Source: Pirellulales bacterium (lineage in GTDB: Bacteria > Planctomycetota > Planctomycetia > Pirellulales > UBA1268). From it: a DNA stretch of 36,271 bases. The position numbers were made by a program, and so were the translations under genes. How positions within the stretch are numbered: the first letter of the stretch is position 1; each line of letters opens with the position of its first letter. Shown in pieces: positions 7,212-15,774 of this stretch. Below the pieces are notes generated by a model. The model did not search any database. It worked only from the letters and a program-made list of their open reading frames with translations, and was not told the origin of the DNA. The DNA is taken from the NCBI GenBank assembly GCA_029246985.1, contig JAQWMC010000114.1, positions 1 through 36,271 of the forward strand, given 5' to 3'.

Positions 7212-9077
7212 CTAGCGAATTTCGACAACTGCTGGAAGCAGCATCAGCGGCTGCCCCGACGCGACCAGACTGAGAAGATGGAACTTGCTTGAAAGCTTGG
7301 CAATCAATGCATCATTCATGCTGGATTGACCAAAAAGCTTGAAAAGCTGCACCGCAATGGCGTCCACAGTTTGAGATTCGAGAGGATTTGGTTGACGAAT
7401 TCCACTGACCCCCAGGAATTCATCGAATAAGCCACGCGGCTTCGGTAACAACAGTCGTTCTGCTGCTACCGGATCAGGAATCTCTGCGAGCTGACCCGCT
7501 CTGAGAATAGCGTCTTCGAGAGTTCCGAGAGCATCGACAAGTCCGGCAGCCTGAGCCATCCGACCCGTAAACACCCGCCCCTCAGCAAGTGTATCAAGGT
7601 GCTCCCGATCAAGCTGTCTCCCCTGCGCTACTTTTGATGTGAAGAGCCGATAGATGTCTTCCATCGTAGCTCGAAACGCATCTCTTTCACTGGCCGTGAA
7701 CGGCTGCTGTGAAGACAACCATCCTGCGTTACGACCGCGGCTGACGACGTCGGTATGAATACCGTATCGATCAAGTGCATCTCCGATTGCAATCTTTCCA
7801 CCAACAACTCCGATAGAACCTGTCAGTGTTCCAGGAGCTGCCACAATTTCGTCTGCTGCTACAGCGATATAGTACCCACCACTCGCAGCAGTGTCAGAAA
7901 GGCTAGCGACGATAGGCTTATCACAACGATCAAGTTCTCTCCAAATAAGATCACTAGCAAGTGCTGATCCACCCGGTGAATTAATTCGCATTACAAGGGC
8001 AGCTACCGATGTATCTTCTGATGCCTGTCGGATAGCCTTTGTAATGGTTTCAGAACCAGCGGCACTTCCACCAAATATACCGACACTACCTTTGCCATCC
8101 ACTATCTCACCTTGAACATGGATGATGGCTATCCGTTTTAACGCTTTCTTTTGTGATTTCTTTTCAGCACCTGAGAGAACATCTACCAGCTTCATGAGTC
8201 CCGTAAATCCTGAAAAGTCTGTGTCAACGTCCTGTTTTCCATAATCCCGTTTGAACTCTGCTTCTGAATCAGACGAAAGACCAGAAAGACTACTTAACAC
8301 TTCATCTTCGTAAGCAATGCCATCGATAAGCAATGACTCCACAGCCTGGTCTGGTGTAAAAACACCAACGTCAATCAATTCTTGAACTTTTTTCTTCTTA
8401 AGATTTCGATCTTTAGCAATCTGTTCAACCATCTGATCAAAGAGATCACCAACAAACATCTCGTATTGTTGACGCAGCTGAGGACTCATTGAGTCTCGAG
8501 TGAGAGGCTCACCGGCACCTTTAAATTCACCGACCTGCAAAATCTCTGCCTGGATACCGAGTCGATCAAGCAGTCCTTTGTAAAATGTCACTTCCGTTCG
8601 AACGCCAGTAATTGCAAGTGTCGCAGCAGGTGGCATCATAATTCTGTCACACGCTGCAGCAACGCTATAGTCGAGCGGCTCTCCGCTAATGAGATACGCT
8701 ACAATCGGCTTACCTTGCGCACGAATATGCTGAATGGACTCACGTAATTCCGACACCCGGGCACGACCAAGTTCTGGAGACTGGATCGAAAGAAGCACTC
8801 CGCGCACATTTCCATCTGTTGCTGCCTTTTCAAGTCGCTGTAAAAAGCGACTCAATTGCGGGGAAACATCGCCAAGCAATCCCTCTTGGCCAACGCCATC
8901 TGGCAAAGGCCCAGTGAGCCTAATTCCAGCAATGACTCCGCCTTCTGCAGCACATAGATTGTCCCCAACCATTCCAGACAGTTGAAAAACAAAACAGAAC
9001 GCCATAGCGGAAATATAAAATTTCGATTGCCAGCAGCGAAAAACCCTGAGTTCCTGAACCACGTAACGAGTGTCCAT
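7212..9077 (-). CDS. sppA: Signal peptide peptidase SppA, long (67K) type
   Basis: Membrane-anchored serine protease that degrades cleaved signal peptides. The frame is open to 9194, but ATG 9077 has an AGGAG ribosome site five bases upstream and starts MDTRYVVQEL just before a hydrophobic segment (about residues 20-45), so I use it: 621 residues. Two tandem ClpP-fold halves are visible, as in E. coli 67K SppA. The general base Lys is in VGEFKGAGEPLTRDSMS (Lys186) and the nucleophile Ser in DTAASGGYYIA (Ser399), so the dyad is complete across the two halves. The second half also has INSPGGSALAS and GTLTGSIGVVGG. The N-terminal segment could be an anchor or a cleavable signal ending near CAAE. 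It diverges from lexA. Confidence 0.92.
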   Translation of the reverse strand: MDTRYVVQELRVFRCWQSKFYISAMAFCFVFQLSGMVGDNLCAAEGGVIAGIRLTGPLPDGVGQEGLLGDVSPQLSRFLQRLEKAATDGNVRGVLLSIQSPELGRARVSELRESIQHIRAQGKPIVAYLISGEPLDYSVAAACDRIMMPPAATLAITGVRTEVTFYKGLLDRLGIQAEILQVGEFKGAGEPLTRDSMSPQLRQQYEMFVGDLFDQMVEQIAKDRNLKKKKVQELIDVGVFTPDQAVESLLIDGIAYEDEVLSSLSGLSSDSEAEFKRDYGKQDVDTDFSGFTGLMKLVDVLSGAEKKSQKKALKRIAIIHVQGEIVDGKGSVGIFGGSAAGSETITKAIRQASEDTSVAALVMRINSPGGSALASDLIWRELDRCDKPIVASLSDTAASGGYYIAVAADEIVAAPGTLTGSIGVVGGKIAIGDALDRYGIHTDVVSRGRNAGWLSSQQPFTASERDAFRATMEDIYRLFTSKVAQGRQLDREHLDTLAEGRVFTGRMAQAAGLVDALGTLEDAILRAGQLAEIPDPVAAERLLLPKPRGLFDEFLGVSGIRQPNPLESQTVDAIAVQLFKLFGQSSMNDALIAKLSSKFHLLSLVASGQPLMLLPAVVEIR

Positions 9078-9206
9078 CGTCTCTCCTGTTTGTGGGATAG
9101 CAGGCCGCCGCACCTCACTCAAGGCATTCGCCGCCATAGACCATAGTGTAGTGACTCTCTCTGTAATGGGGCGATCGGAGTCTTTTGCACACACCTCAAA
9201 ACGACC

Positions 9207-9234
9207 TTGACAATGTACTCCCGTACAGTAGGAT
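9207..9234 (+). promoter_or_regulatory. Predicted lexA promoter
   Basis: TTGACA (9207-9212) matches the sigma-70 -35 consensus. A -10-like TAGGAT (9229-9234) follows after 16 bases; TATAGA at 9234 is an alternative with poor spacing. The promoter lies about 50 bases upstream of the lexA ATG at 9283. Confidence 0.6.
9213..9228. promoter_or_regulatory. Putative LexA operator (SOS box)
   Basis: ATGTACTCCCGTACAG. The inner 14 bases are a perfect inverted repeat, TGTAC-N4-GTACA. The 16-base form also reads as NTGT-N8-ACAG, one base off the E. coli SOS-box frame CTGT-N8-ACAG. It exactly fills the spacer between the predicted -35 and -10 of lexA, the position expected for autorepression. By eye I found no second TGTAC-N4-GTACA in the window. 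Confidence 0.65.
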
Positions 9235-9282
9235 ATAGATGTTTAGGTGTCTTGTTCGTTGTGCTGCGAGAGAGTTTGAGTC

Positions 9283-10041
9283 ATGCCGCGATCTACAAAA
9301 GAGTCACGCCAAATCGCAGGGACGGGAAAGTCTCCCAGTTCTCCTGGAAAAACATCCGGATCAGCACGTGCACGTGCCCATACCGCAGCCAAGCGTCCGG
9401 TTTCGGAACTCTCCCAGTTACTTCAGTCTGGGGAAGAGAGCCAAGATTCCGCAGACATGCCAACGGCACGGCAGATGGAAATCTATGAGTTCATACGCGA
9501 CAAGATTTACTCGCGAGGCTTCGGTCCAACAGTACGTGAAATCGGAGAGGCATTTTCTATACGCTCTCCGAACGGTGTCGTCTGCCACCTCAAGGCCCTA
9601 GAAAAAAAAGGGCTGATAACGAGAGGTCGCAACATGTCTCGGGCGATCGAACTAGTCACTGAATCACCTCATAGTCGAGGTATGCCAATGGCTGGATGGG
9701 TTGCAGCTGGCACTCTCAGAACTGCTGAAGAACAAAAAGAGCGGTTTGACTTTACTGAGCTTTTCGACCGAGAAGATCATTTTGTTCTCAAGGTCATGGG
9801 AGACTCCATGATTGATGCGCAGATTGCTGATGGCGACTGGGTGATTATTGAAAGGCGTCAAACAGCACGGCATGGGGATATTGTCGTTGCCCAGACAGAA
9901 GACGGTGAGGCTACTCTCAAACAATGGTATCCCGAACGTAATCGAATTCGCCTTCAACCAGCAAACGATTCCATGAAACCGATTTATGTCGATTCAGCCA
10001 AAGTCCTTGGAGTACTTGCTGGAGTCGTCAGGAAAACATAA
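9283..10041 (+). CDS. lexA: SOS repressor LexA with N-terminal extension
   Basis: 252 residues against about 200 in E. coli. Residues 60-125 form the winged helix-turn-helix (TARQMEIYEFIRDKIYSRGF, then SPNGVVCHLKALEKKGLITR). The self-cleavage site is Ala142-Gly143 in WVAAGTL, with catalytic Ser175 in MGDSMIDAQIADGD and Lys213 in EATLKQWY, so RecA-stimulated autoproteolysis should work. The extra ~58 residues at the N-terminus are rich in Ser, Lys, Arg and Ala and look disordered. An in-frame ATG at 9457 would give a standard-length LexA, but the predicted promoter and operator end about 50 bases before 9283, which favours the longer protein; neither start has a strong ribosome site. It diverges from sppA and converges on the response regulator gene. 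Confidence 0.95.
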   Translation: MPRSTKESRQIAGTGKSPSSPGKTSGSARARAHTAAKRPVSELSQLLQSGEESQDSADMPTARQMEIYEFIRDKIYSRGFGPTVREIGEAFSIRSPNGVVCHLKALEKKGLITRGRNMSRAIELVTESPHSRGMPMAGWVAAGTLRTAEEQKERFDFTELFDREDHFVLKVMGDSMIDAQIADGDWVIIERRQTARHGDIVVAQTEDGEATLKQWYPERNRIRLQPANDSMKPIYVDSAKVLGVLAGVVRKT

Positions 10042-10078
10042 GTCCAACCGCTAGTGAGCATTTCTCACAGTGACTTCA

Positions 10079-11560
10079 TCATGCTGCCTCAGGATTCATT
10101 TCTGCATTCTCAATTTGGTTCAGTTTGTTGTAAAGAGTTTTTAGACTGATACCAAGCTCGTCAGCAGTCCTCGACTTGTTCCCGCTGTTTCTAGCAAGCC
10201 CATCAAGAATCGCCTGCATTTCCAACTGCTTGAGGCTTTGTGGCTGATTCAACGCTGCGGTCTTTTCAGGAGGGGCTGGCTCCGAATCACCAGTCCTACT
10301 GCAAGCACTTTGCGAACTCGTAGGCGCGATTTTCTCCACTGCATGTTGTATCCTGAGTGGGATGTGCTCTGGATGAATTGGCAACTCATCACAAAGAACC
10401 ATTGCATGCTCAACACAGTTGGCAAGCTCTCGAACATTTCCGGGCCAACTATACGCCTGCATGATCTCGATCGCATCATCTGTTACGAGTTGCATTCCTT
10501 CGGACACGCCCTGTTGTTTTTGTTCGATGAAATGCTTGACCAACAACAGCAAGTCGCTCATGTGTTCCCGAAGTGACGGAACCCTAATTTCAAATGTGTT
10601 GAGACGAAATAAAAGATCTTCCCGGAAAGTACCCGCTGACACCATTTCCTCAAGAGACCGATGTGTTGCGCAGACTACTCGAACGTCGACAGTAATTGGA
10701 TGATTGTCTCCCACTCGGCGAATTTCCCCAGACTCAAGCACTCTGAGCAGCCGTGATTGAAGCGATGGAGGCAATTCTCCGATCTCATCTAAAAACAGGG
10801 TACCGCCGTTCGCTACTTCGAAAAGGCCTGCTCGATGTTCACTTGCTCCGGTGAAGGCACCTCGGCGATGCCCAAATAATTCACTTTCAACAAGTTGCTC
10901 AGGAAGACCGCCACAATTCACTGTCACAAGTGGTCCGTCAACCCGATGACTCAATTCATGAATAGATCGGGCAACGAGTTCTTTTCCAGTACCCGTTTCA
11001 CCTCGAACCAACACCGTCGCCTCACTGGCCGCTACTTTTGCTACAAGCGATTGCATCTGGTCAATGACAGACGACTTGCCAACAAGTTGCATGCGACCTT
11101 CGGCCTGCCTAACACGTCGTTCAAGCGAACGCATCCGAAGGGTCATCGCTCGCTTTGTTCGAACTCTCTGGAGTACCGCCTCGATTTCAACTAACTTGCA
11201 AGGCTTTGTAAGATAGTCAAAGACTCCTTGCCGCAAACCAGCCACAGCCGTCTCAAGAGAAGACTTGCCAGTGATGATCACACTTTCAGTATCTGGCGCA
11301 ATTTCACGAACTCGTCGAATAACATCAAGCCCGCCCGCCCCAGGCATATCGAGATCAACGATAACACAATCAAATTCACTTTGATCAAGGACTGCCAGTG
11401 CAGTCACTCCATCTGGACAAATTGTTACCTCATGCCCGAATCGGGGTAATTCTAATCTCATGAGTTCCTGAATAGATGGCTCATCATCGGCAAATAACAC
11501 GCGTAGCGATCGGCCTGACGATAAATTATTTGTTTCTTTGTCATGCTGCATGGTGGGCAC
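10079..11560 (-). CDS. NtrC-family sigma-54-dependent response regulator
   Basis: 493 residues in three parts. Receiver, residues 19-135: acidic pair Asp25/Asp26, phospho-acceptor Asp69 in VIVDLDMPG, Thr97 and Lys119. AAA+ sigma-54 activator domain, about 159-405: Walker A GETGTGKE at 187-194, the sigma-54 contact loop GAFTGA at 234-239, Walker B TLFLDE, and [10 protein letters not shown]-terminal Fis-type helix-turn-helix, about 442-485, with [20 protein letters not shown]. The gene starts at GTG 11560, which has GAGGG five bases upstream; the in-frame ATG at 11551 has no well-placed site. It overlaps the end of the kinase gene by 20 bases, indicating translational coupling. It would activate sigma-54 promoters; none was recognised in the window, so targets are elsewhere. 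Confidence 0.95.
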   Translation of the reverse strand: MPTMQHDKETNNLSSGRSLRVLFADDEPSIQELMRLELPRFGHEVTICPDGVTALAVLDQSEFDCVIVDLDMPGAGGLDVIRRVREIAPDTESVIITGKSSLETAVAGLRQGVFDYLTKPCKLVEIEAVLQRVRTKRAMTLRMRSLERRVRQAEGRMQLVGKSSVIDQMQSLVAKVAASEATVLVRGETGTGKELVARSIHELSHRVDGPLVTVNCGGLPEQLVESELFGHRRGAFTGASEHRAGLFEVANGGTLFLDEIGELPPSLQSRLLRVLESGEIRRVGDNHPITVDVRVVCATHRSLEEMVSAGTFREDLLFRLNTFEIRVPSLREHMSDLLLLVKHFIEQKQQGVSEGMQLVTDDAIEIMQAYSWPGNVRELANCVEHAMVLCDELPIHPEHIPLRIQHAVEKIAPTSSQSACSRTGDSEPAPPEKTAALNQPQSLKQLEMQAILDGLARNSGNKSRTADELGISLKTLYNKLNQIENAEMNPEAA

Positions 11561-13319
11561 GATTTCCCTCCCTACTAGTTACCTTATTTTTTTCTACCAT
11601 GACTGGCTCTTCTCTTCCTTCCAGACTTTGACTCGTGATACTCGCGACGGGAAGAATAACGGAAAAAGTAGCACCACACCCTGGCCCATTACTTCTTACT
11701 TCGATCCGTCCATCATGATCACTGATAATTCGATGAGCGATCGAGAGACCAAGCCCTGTTCCTTTTTTCGACATACGTCTCGTGAAGAATGGTTCGAAAA
11801 GATTTTGAAGCACCTCTTCATTCATGCCACAGCCATTGTCAGTAAGGACCAGTCTCGCCTCGTCCCCATCACGCCTGACTGTTAGCTCAACTTCACCATC
11901 TTCATCGATTGAATCAAGTGCATTAACGAGCAAATTGAGGACTACTTGCTTCATTTCTTGTGGGTTGGCCATGACAAGAACATCCGGCCCATCAGAAATC
12001 GTTACCGTTTTCTGAGCAAACCTTCCTACATGACGCAGCATATCAACTACGTCATGCGTCAGCGCACCAAGGGCAGTTGCCTGCCTCCGAACTTCCCCCA
12101 CACGAGAAAAATCAAGCAGTTTTTCCGTGATTCCTTTACACCGAAAGGCTTCACTCTGAATGAGTTGGATATAACGCGAAGCAACTGCATCAACATCGTT
12201 ACCAATACGGGATTCAAGTGACTCCGCACACATTGCAATCGATGCGAGTGGATTGTTTATTTCATGAGCGACTCCAGCTGCCAAAAAACCGACACTCGCC
12301 AACTGTTCGCTTCGGATCACTTCTTTTGTCCTTAACTGAACCTGATGATCGAGGTCATCTCTGATTTCTTGAAACCGAGTTGTCATGTCATTGAGCGCCT
12401 GCCCTAATTCAGCCATTTCATCACACGTATCAAGATGGATACGGTAGCTAAAATCACCACCGGCGATTCTTCGGGAACCGTGACCAAGATGTCGCAATGG
12501 ACGAAATACCCACGAGTACGTGAGTATTCCTAGCCCAAAAAGCAAGAGCACTGCAGCAAGCGCGGCTGCCCACGTTGTAATAATAAGTGTGCGGTAACGA
12601 CCACGTACCTCGTGTGCCAAATCATGCATACGGGACTGTAAAAAAGTTGGTAGCTTTGCTGATAGAACTGCGAGCGTATCGAGGTGAGATCCAATAGCTG
12701 TCAGTTTCACCAACTGTTCATCGACGAGGTCTGATAACCTTTGCTCGGCCACTCTCTCTTCAGAGGTAACTGCCTCGTGGGCCAACTGCCATATAGTTTT
12801 AAGCTCAGACGCTATTCTCCGTGCTATGTCTCTCTCATGACTGCGATCTCCAAATGGCTGCTCATCTAACTCGCCCGCAGTAAGCTCTTGGCAATAATTC
12901 TGTAAGGCAGCACCTGTCTCAGAAATTTGTTGAAGAAACGAACTATCTGATGTCGTAGCGAGTTGCATCTCTTCACTAACGAGATCTGATTCAGCGGTAC
13001 TCCTATTCCCCCGCTCTTGGAAATCTGGCTCTCCAGATTCGAGCAACTCAATCCGTGGTTCATTTTGTCTTGATCTCTCTGTCCAAAGGCCCAGATCGAC
13101 AGCAGCCATTGCACGCGAATGTGACAGTCGCAATTGCCCGACTCGTGATGCAAGACGGCTTGCTTGGGGCAACTCGCTCGCTCGGCTACTGAGTGCTTTC
13201 ACTAACCTTCTATAAGAATACACACCAAGAAAGCTACTAGCTGATAGGAGTGTTACTGTGAAGCCAACAAGTAGCCCAACCACAAGTAGCTTGTTACGAA
13301 TTGGTCGTCGCTTTTGCAA
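11541..13319 (-). CDS. Membrane sensor histidine kinase (HAMP, HisKA, HATPase)
   Basis: Cognate kinase of the adjoining NtrC-type regulator. I place the start at TTG 13319, which has a perfect AGGAGG six bases upstream and gives a 592-residue protein beginning MQKRRPIRNK followed directly by a membrane helix (10-34). The frame is open further upstream only through another TTG (13427) without support. A helical extracytoplasmic region (35-244, Glu/Arg/Leu-rich) and a second helix (245-268) follow, then HAMP (270-322), HisKA with the H-box VAHEINNPL (His352), an N-box NLLVNALDSI, and G-boxes DNGCGM and GTGLGLSIAHRI. No PAS domain is visible, so sensing is probably periplasmic or through the membrane. 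The signal is unknown. Confidence 0.93.
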   Translation of the reverse strand: MQKRRPIRNKLLVVGLLVGFTVTLLSASSFLGVYSYRRLVKALSSRASELPQASRLASRVGQLRLSHSRAMAAVDLGLWTERSRQNEPRIELLESGEPDFQERGNRSTAESDLVSEEMQLATTSDSSFLQQISETGAALQNYCQELTAGELDEQPFGDRSHERDIARRIASELKTIWQLAHEAVTSEERVAEQRLSDLVDEQLVKLTAIGSHLDTLAVLSAKLPTFLQSRMHDLAHEVRGRYRTLIITTWAAALAAVLLLFGLGILTYSWVFRPLRHLGHGSRRIAGGDFSYRIHLDTCDEMAELGQALNDMTTRFQEIRDDLDHQVQLRTKEVIRSEQLASVGFLAAGVAHEINNPLASIAMCAESLESRIGNDVDAVASRYIQLIQSEAFRCKGITEKLLDFSRVGEVRRQATALGALTHDVVDMLRHVGRFAQKTVTISDGPDVLVMANPQEMKQVVLNLLVNALDSIDEDGEVELTVRRDGDEARLVLTDNGCGMNEEVLQNLFEPFFTRRMSKKGTGLGLSIAHRIISDHDGRIEVRSNGPGCGATFSVILPVASITSQSLEGREEPVMVEKNKVTSREGNRAHHAA

Positions 13320-13331
13320 AGCCGACCTCCT
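13320..13331 (-). promoter_or_regulatory. Ribosome binding site that fixes a TTG start for the histidine kinase
   Basis: On the minus strand AGGAGG (13331-13326) is followed by six bases and TTG (13319-13317). It lies inside the longer open frame and is the strongest Shine-Dalgarno match near the gene. Confidence 0.7.
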
Positions 13332-13491
13332 AGCCTGAAAGCTTTTATATTTCCACGACAAAAGTGGTTCAGACCAGACCGTAGCAAGACTGACGTGGAA
13401 ACCAAATATGAAAAGCACGCGTACCAAAGCGTTGCCTCGTTGAAAAATGCCTATTTGATAGGGATTTTAAGCCAAACCTGACAGGGCCGTA

Positions 13492-15774
13492 TCAAACGAG
13501 ACCCCACCGCTTGCGAAAAAACCACTCTGTGCAGAGGCAACCTGCGAATATCGAGATGATGATCCAATTATCCCAGAGTGTTGATGACCAGTCTTCACTG
13601 GTCGTAAAGACTGGTGGAGCCTGACCGATATCTTTGAAAATGCCGGGGAGTTCCTCTGGAAGCCTGACTCCTCCATCAGTCGCACTCGCAATCTGCTGCA
13701 TAAGCAATGTGTTGGCACGCGGATTCGCAAGCTCCAGATCTTGTCTGTATACAACAAATCTCGCAGCAGCCTCTCCTCCCTGATCATCTGCTTTTACGAC
13801 CACTTGCCAGTCTCCTGGTTCGGTACATCCCACTATTGTTCCTGAAAAGGATTCACTATTTTTCGAAAGCCTGACATATCGTGAATTTCCTGCTGGATCA
13901 ATAACGGTAGCGGATAGAGAACTACCTTCAACAAGTGTTCCATCAGGAAGTGTTAGACCCGCATCGAAAACTAATGGACTTCCTACAGAAATTCGACGGC
14001 GTGCAAGTTTTAACCAGAGCCGTTCCCCGTCAAAGTCATCTCGGCGTGCCAACCAGAGAACAAATTGTCGCCAAAATCGTTTGTATGATCCTGCGGAGCC
14101 CTGCATCGCCCATCTCCATGTAGAGTCCACTGCAAAGACAAGCACCCGACCCAATCCATATTCACGGGCAACTAAAAGCGGAAGGCCTGTCTCGGTGGCA
14201 GCTAATGTTTTTGCTACTGGCAAAAGTTGAGGCAAGCGATTCGCTCCATCCAATGCTGGCAAACCTTGCCAGACTTCATCTGATTCATCCCTCGTTTGGC
14301 CAAGGCGTAAAATAGAGACGCCTCCAAATTGTTCATCCGGAATGACCGTGATAGGCCCCTTTACATGGAGATCTTTACGAATGGGCTCATCAAAGCGCTG
14401 GCGAGAAAGAGGATCCCGAGCATAAGGTAGCAATCTTCCCAGCGATGAACTTCCCCAACCGCCAGCCTCAAAAGAATGAAGGCCACCCAGAAATCCAATG
14501 CTTGCTCCATTCTCCACCAGAAGCCGAATCTTCTCGACATCTTTCGGGCGTATGGCATCCACATCGAGATCCCCTATGAGGAAAACCTTGTAATCTCGGG
14601 ACAACTCCTGCTCAAGACTAATTGGCCAACGACTTCTACGAACAGAGTCGACCCACTGAAAATCTATCTGTATGTCAGGACTACTCGATAGCGCTCGACG
14701 CAAAAATCTTTGCTCTACACGCGGACTTCCCTCGAGATACAGGACTCGCAACCCTCCATCAATCACTTCAACAAAGGTTGAAACAAAATTATTCGTGAGA
14801 ACAATTTCACCCGCTACCGAGTCAATCGCCAGCACAAGTTTTCGTTCACCTAATGAATCAGCCGTCCAGTCAAAACGAACTGATTCTTCTGTGGTGCTTT
14901 CGGCGGGCTTGATTGTACGTCTCGCAACCTCAGCTAGCTCACCATCTGCCTGTTCAACCAACAATCGCACAGTTGCTTCACGGTCGGAAAGGCCCTCTAA
15001 CCGTACTCGACCGATAACCTCAACTGTATTTCCGAGAAAGACTTTTTCAGGTGTTGTTAAGCCCACGACTGACGCATCTCTTGCCTGGGCGGCACCTCTG
15101 GACTGTCCATATGTAATTGCCCAAAGGGGAACACCTCGTTCCCCTAAACGGCGTGACTCCGCCTGAGGTGGTAAATCATTCGGTGGGTAGGCGTGTTGAC
15201 CTCCATCGCTAAGCAAAACAACCGCGCTCAGCGGCTGTTCACCTATTGCACGTATAGCTGACTCCATTGCCGAACCAATTGCTGTTTCTTCAGAAGACGG
15301 AAGTCGTTTCCATTCACCAATGTCAAGCGTCTGGACGTCTAAAGCAGCTTCTCTCGCTTCACGATCAAAAACCCATGTCCGAACAAGCATGCTTTCATTC
15401 ACAATTTCTTTTTTCGTGGACTCCATGGCGGATCGAAGTGTCGCCCTAAGATACTCCCATCGCGTCTTTCCATTTGGACTATCTGCCACATTCATACTTT
15501 CAGATGAATCTGCTAAGACGAGCACAGAAGCAGGCTGCTGGAGTCGTCTTGTTGAAACCAAGCTTGGCTTCATCAGGCAGAAGAGAAGCACTAAAAATGC
15601 ACTTGTTCGTAATAGAATCAGGGCCAACCGTCGGCCTGGTGACAGACGACTCTTATCAGGAGCCAAAACAAACAAGAGGCAGGCAAAGGCAACAATCAAT
15701 AACGTAATGCCCAGCCATGTACCTGTTGGGTCAAAATGAATTGATGTTGTAGCAAATAGACCCTTCTTAGTCAT
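13492..15774 (-). CDS. vWA and class I glutamine-amidotransferase-like membrane protein
   Basis: 760 residues. Two membrane helices near the N-terminus (about 20-38 and 50-68) are followed by a von Willebrand A domain whose metal site DSSESM is intact (Asp89, Ser91, Ser93), with the later LLSDGGQHA loop. A middle Ig-like region (about 230-340) and an amidotransferase-like Rossmann region (about 345-560: VLYLEGSPRVEQRFLRRAL, FLGGLHSFEAGGWG) follow, then another beta-rich part and a C-terminal helix. This architecture is common in planctomycetes next to moxR and DUF58. The start ATG overlaps the previous gene's TGA (ATGA), so the two are coupled. Probably a membrane scaffold or adaptor of the MoxR ATPase; no catalytic amidotransferase triad could be confirmed. 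Confidence 0.87.
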   Translation of the reverse strand: MTKKGLFATTSIHFDPTGTWLGITLLIVAFACLLFVLAPDKSRLSPGRRLALILLRTSAFLVLLFCLMKPSLVSTRRLQQPASVLVLADSSESMNVADSPNGKTRWEYLRATLRSAMESTKKEIVNESMLVRTWVFDREAREAALDVQTLDIGEWKRLPSSEETAIGSAMESAIRAIGEQPLSAVVLLSDGGQHAYPPNDLPPQAESRRLGERGVPLWAITYGQSRGAAQARDASVVGLTTPEKVFLGNTVEVIGRVRLEGLSDREATVRLLVEQADGELAEVARRTIKPAESTTEESVRFDWTADSLGERKLVLAIDSVAGEIVLTNNFVSTFVEVIDGGLRVLYLEGSPRVEQRFLRRALSSSPDIQIDFQWVDSVRRSRWPISLEQELSRDYKVFLIGDLDVDAIRPKDVEKIRLLVENGASIGFLGGLHSFEAGGWGSSSLGRLLPYARDPLSRQRFDEPIRKDLHVKGPITVIPDEQFGGVSILRLGQTRDESDEVWQGLPALDGANRLPQLLPVAKTLAATETGLPLLVAREYGLGRVLVFAVDSTWRWAMQGSAGSYKRFWRQFVLWLARRDDFDGERLWLKLARRRISVGSPLVFDAGLTLPDGTLVEGSSLSATVIDPAGNSRYVRLSKNSESFSGTIVGCTEPGDWQVVVKADDQGGEAAARFVVYRQDLELANPRANTLLMQQIASATDGGVRLPEELPGIFKDIGQAPPVFTTSEDWSSTLWDNWIIISIFAGCLCTEWFFRKRWGLV

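Noticed and set aside
10042-10078. GTGAG-N5-CTCAC between lexA and the response regulator as a terminator
   Set aside because: Five-base arms without a T-run are too weak to call.
11551-11553. ATG as start of the response regulator
   Set aside because: The upstream GTG at 11560 has the well-spaced GAGGG; the ATG has none.
10079-13319. Sigma-54 promoters controlled by the NtrC-type regulator
   Set aside because: No TGGCAC-N5-TTGCA-like site was found upstream of any gene in the window by eye; a weight-matrix scan would be needed.
14672-15166. A 164-codon plus-strand frame
   Set aside because: Antisense to the vWA/amidotransferase-like gene, Ser/Thr/Arg-rich translation typical of a shadow frame, no family motif.
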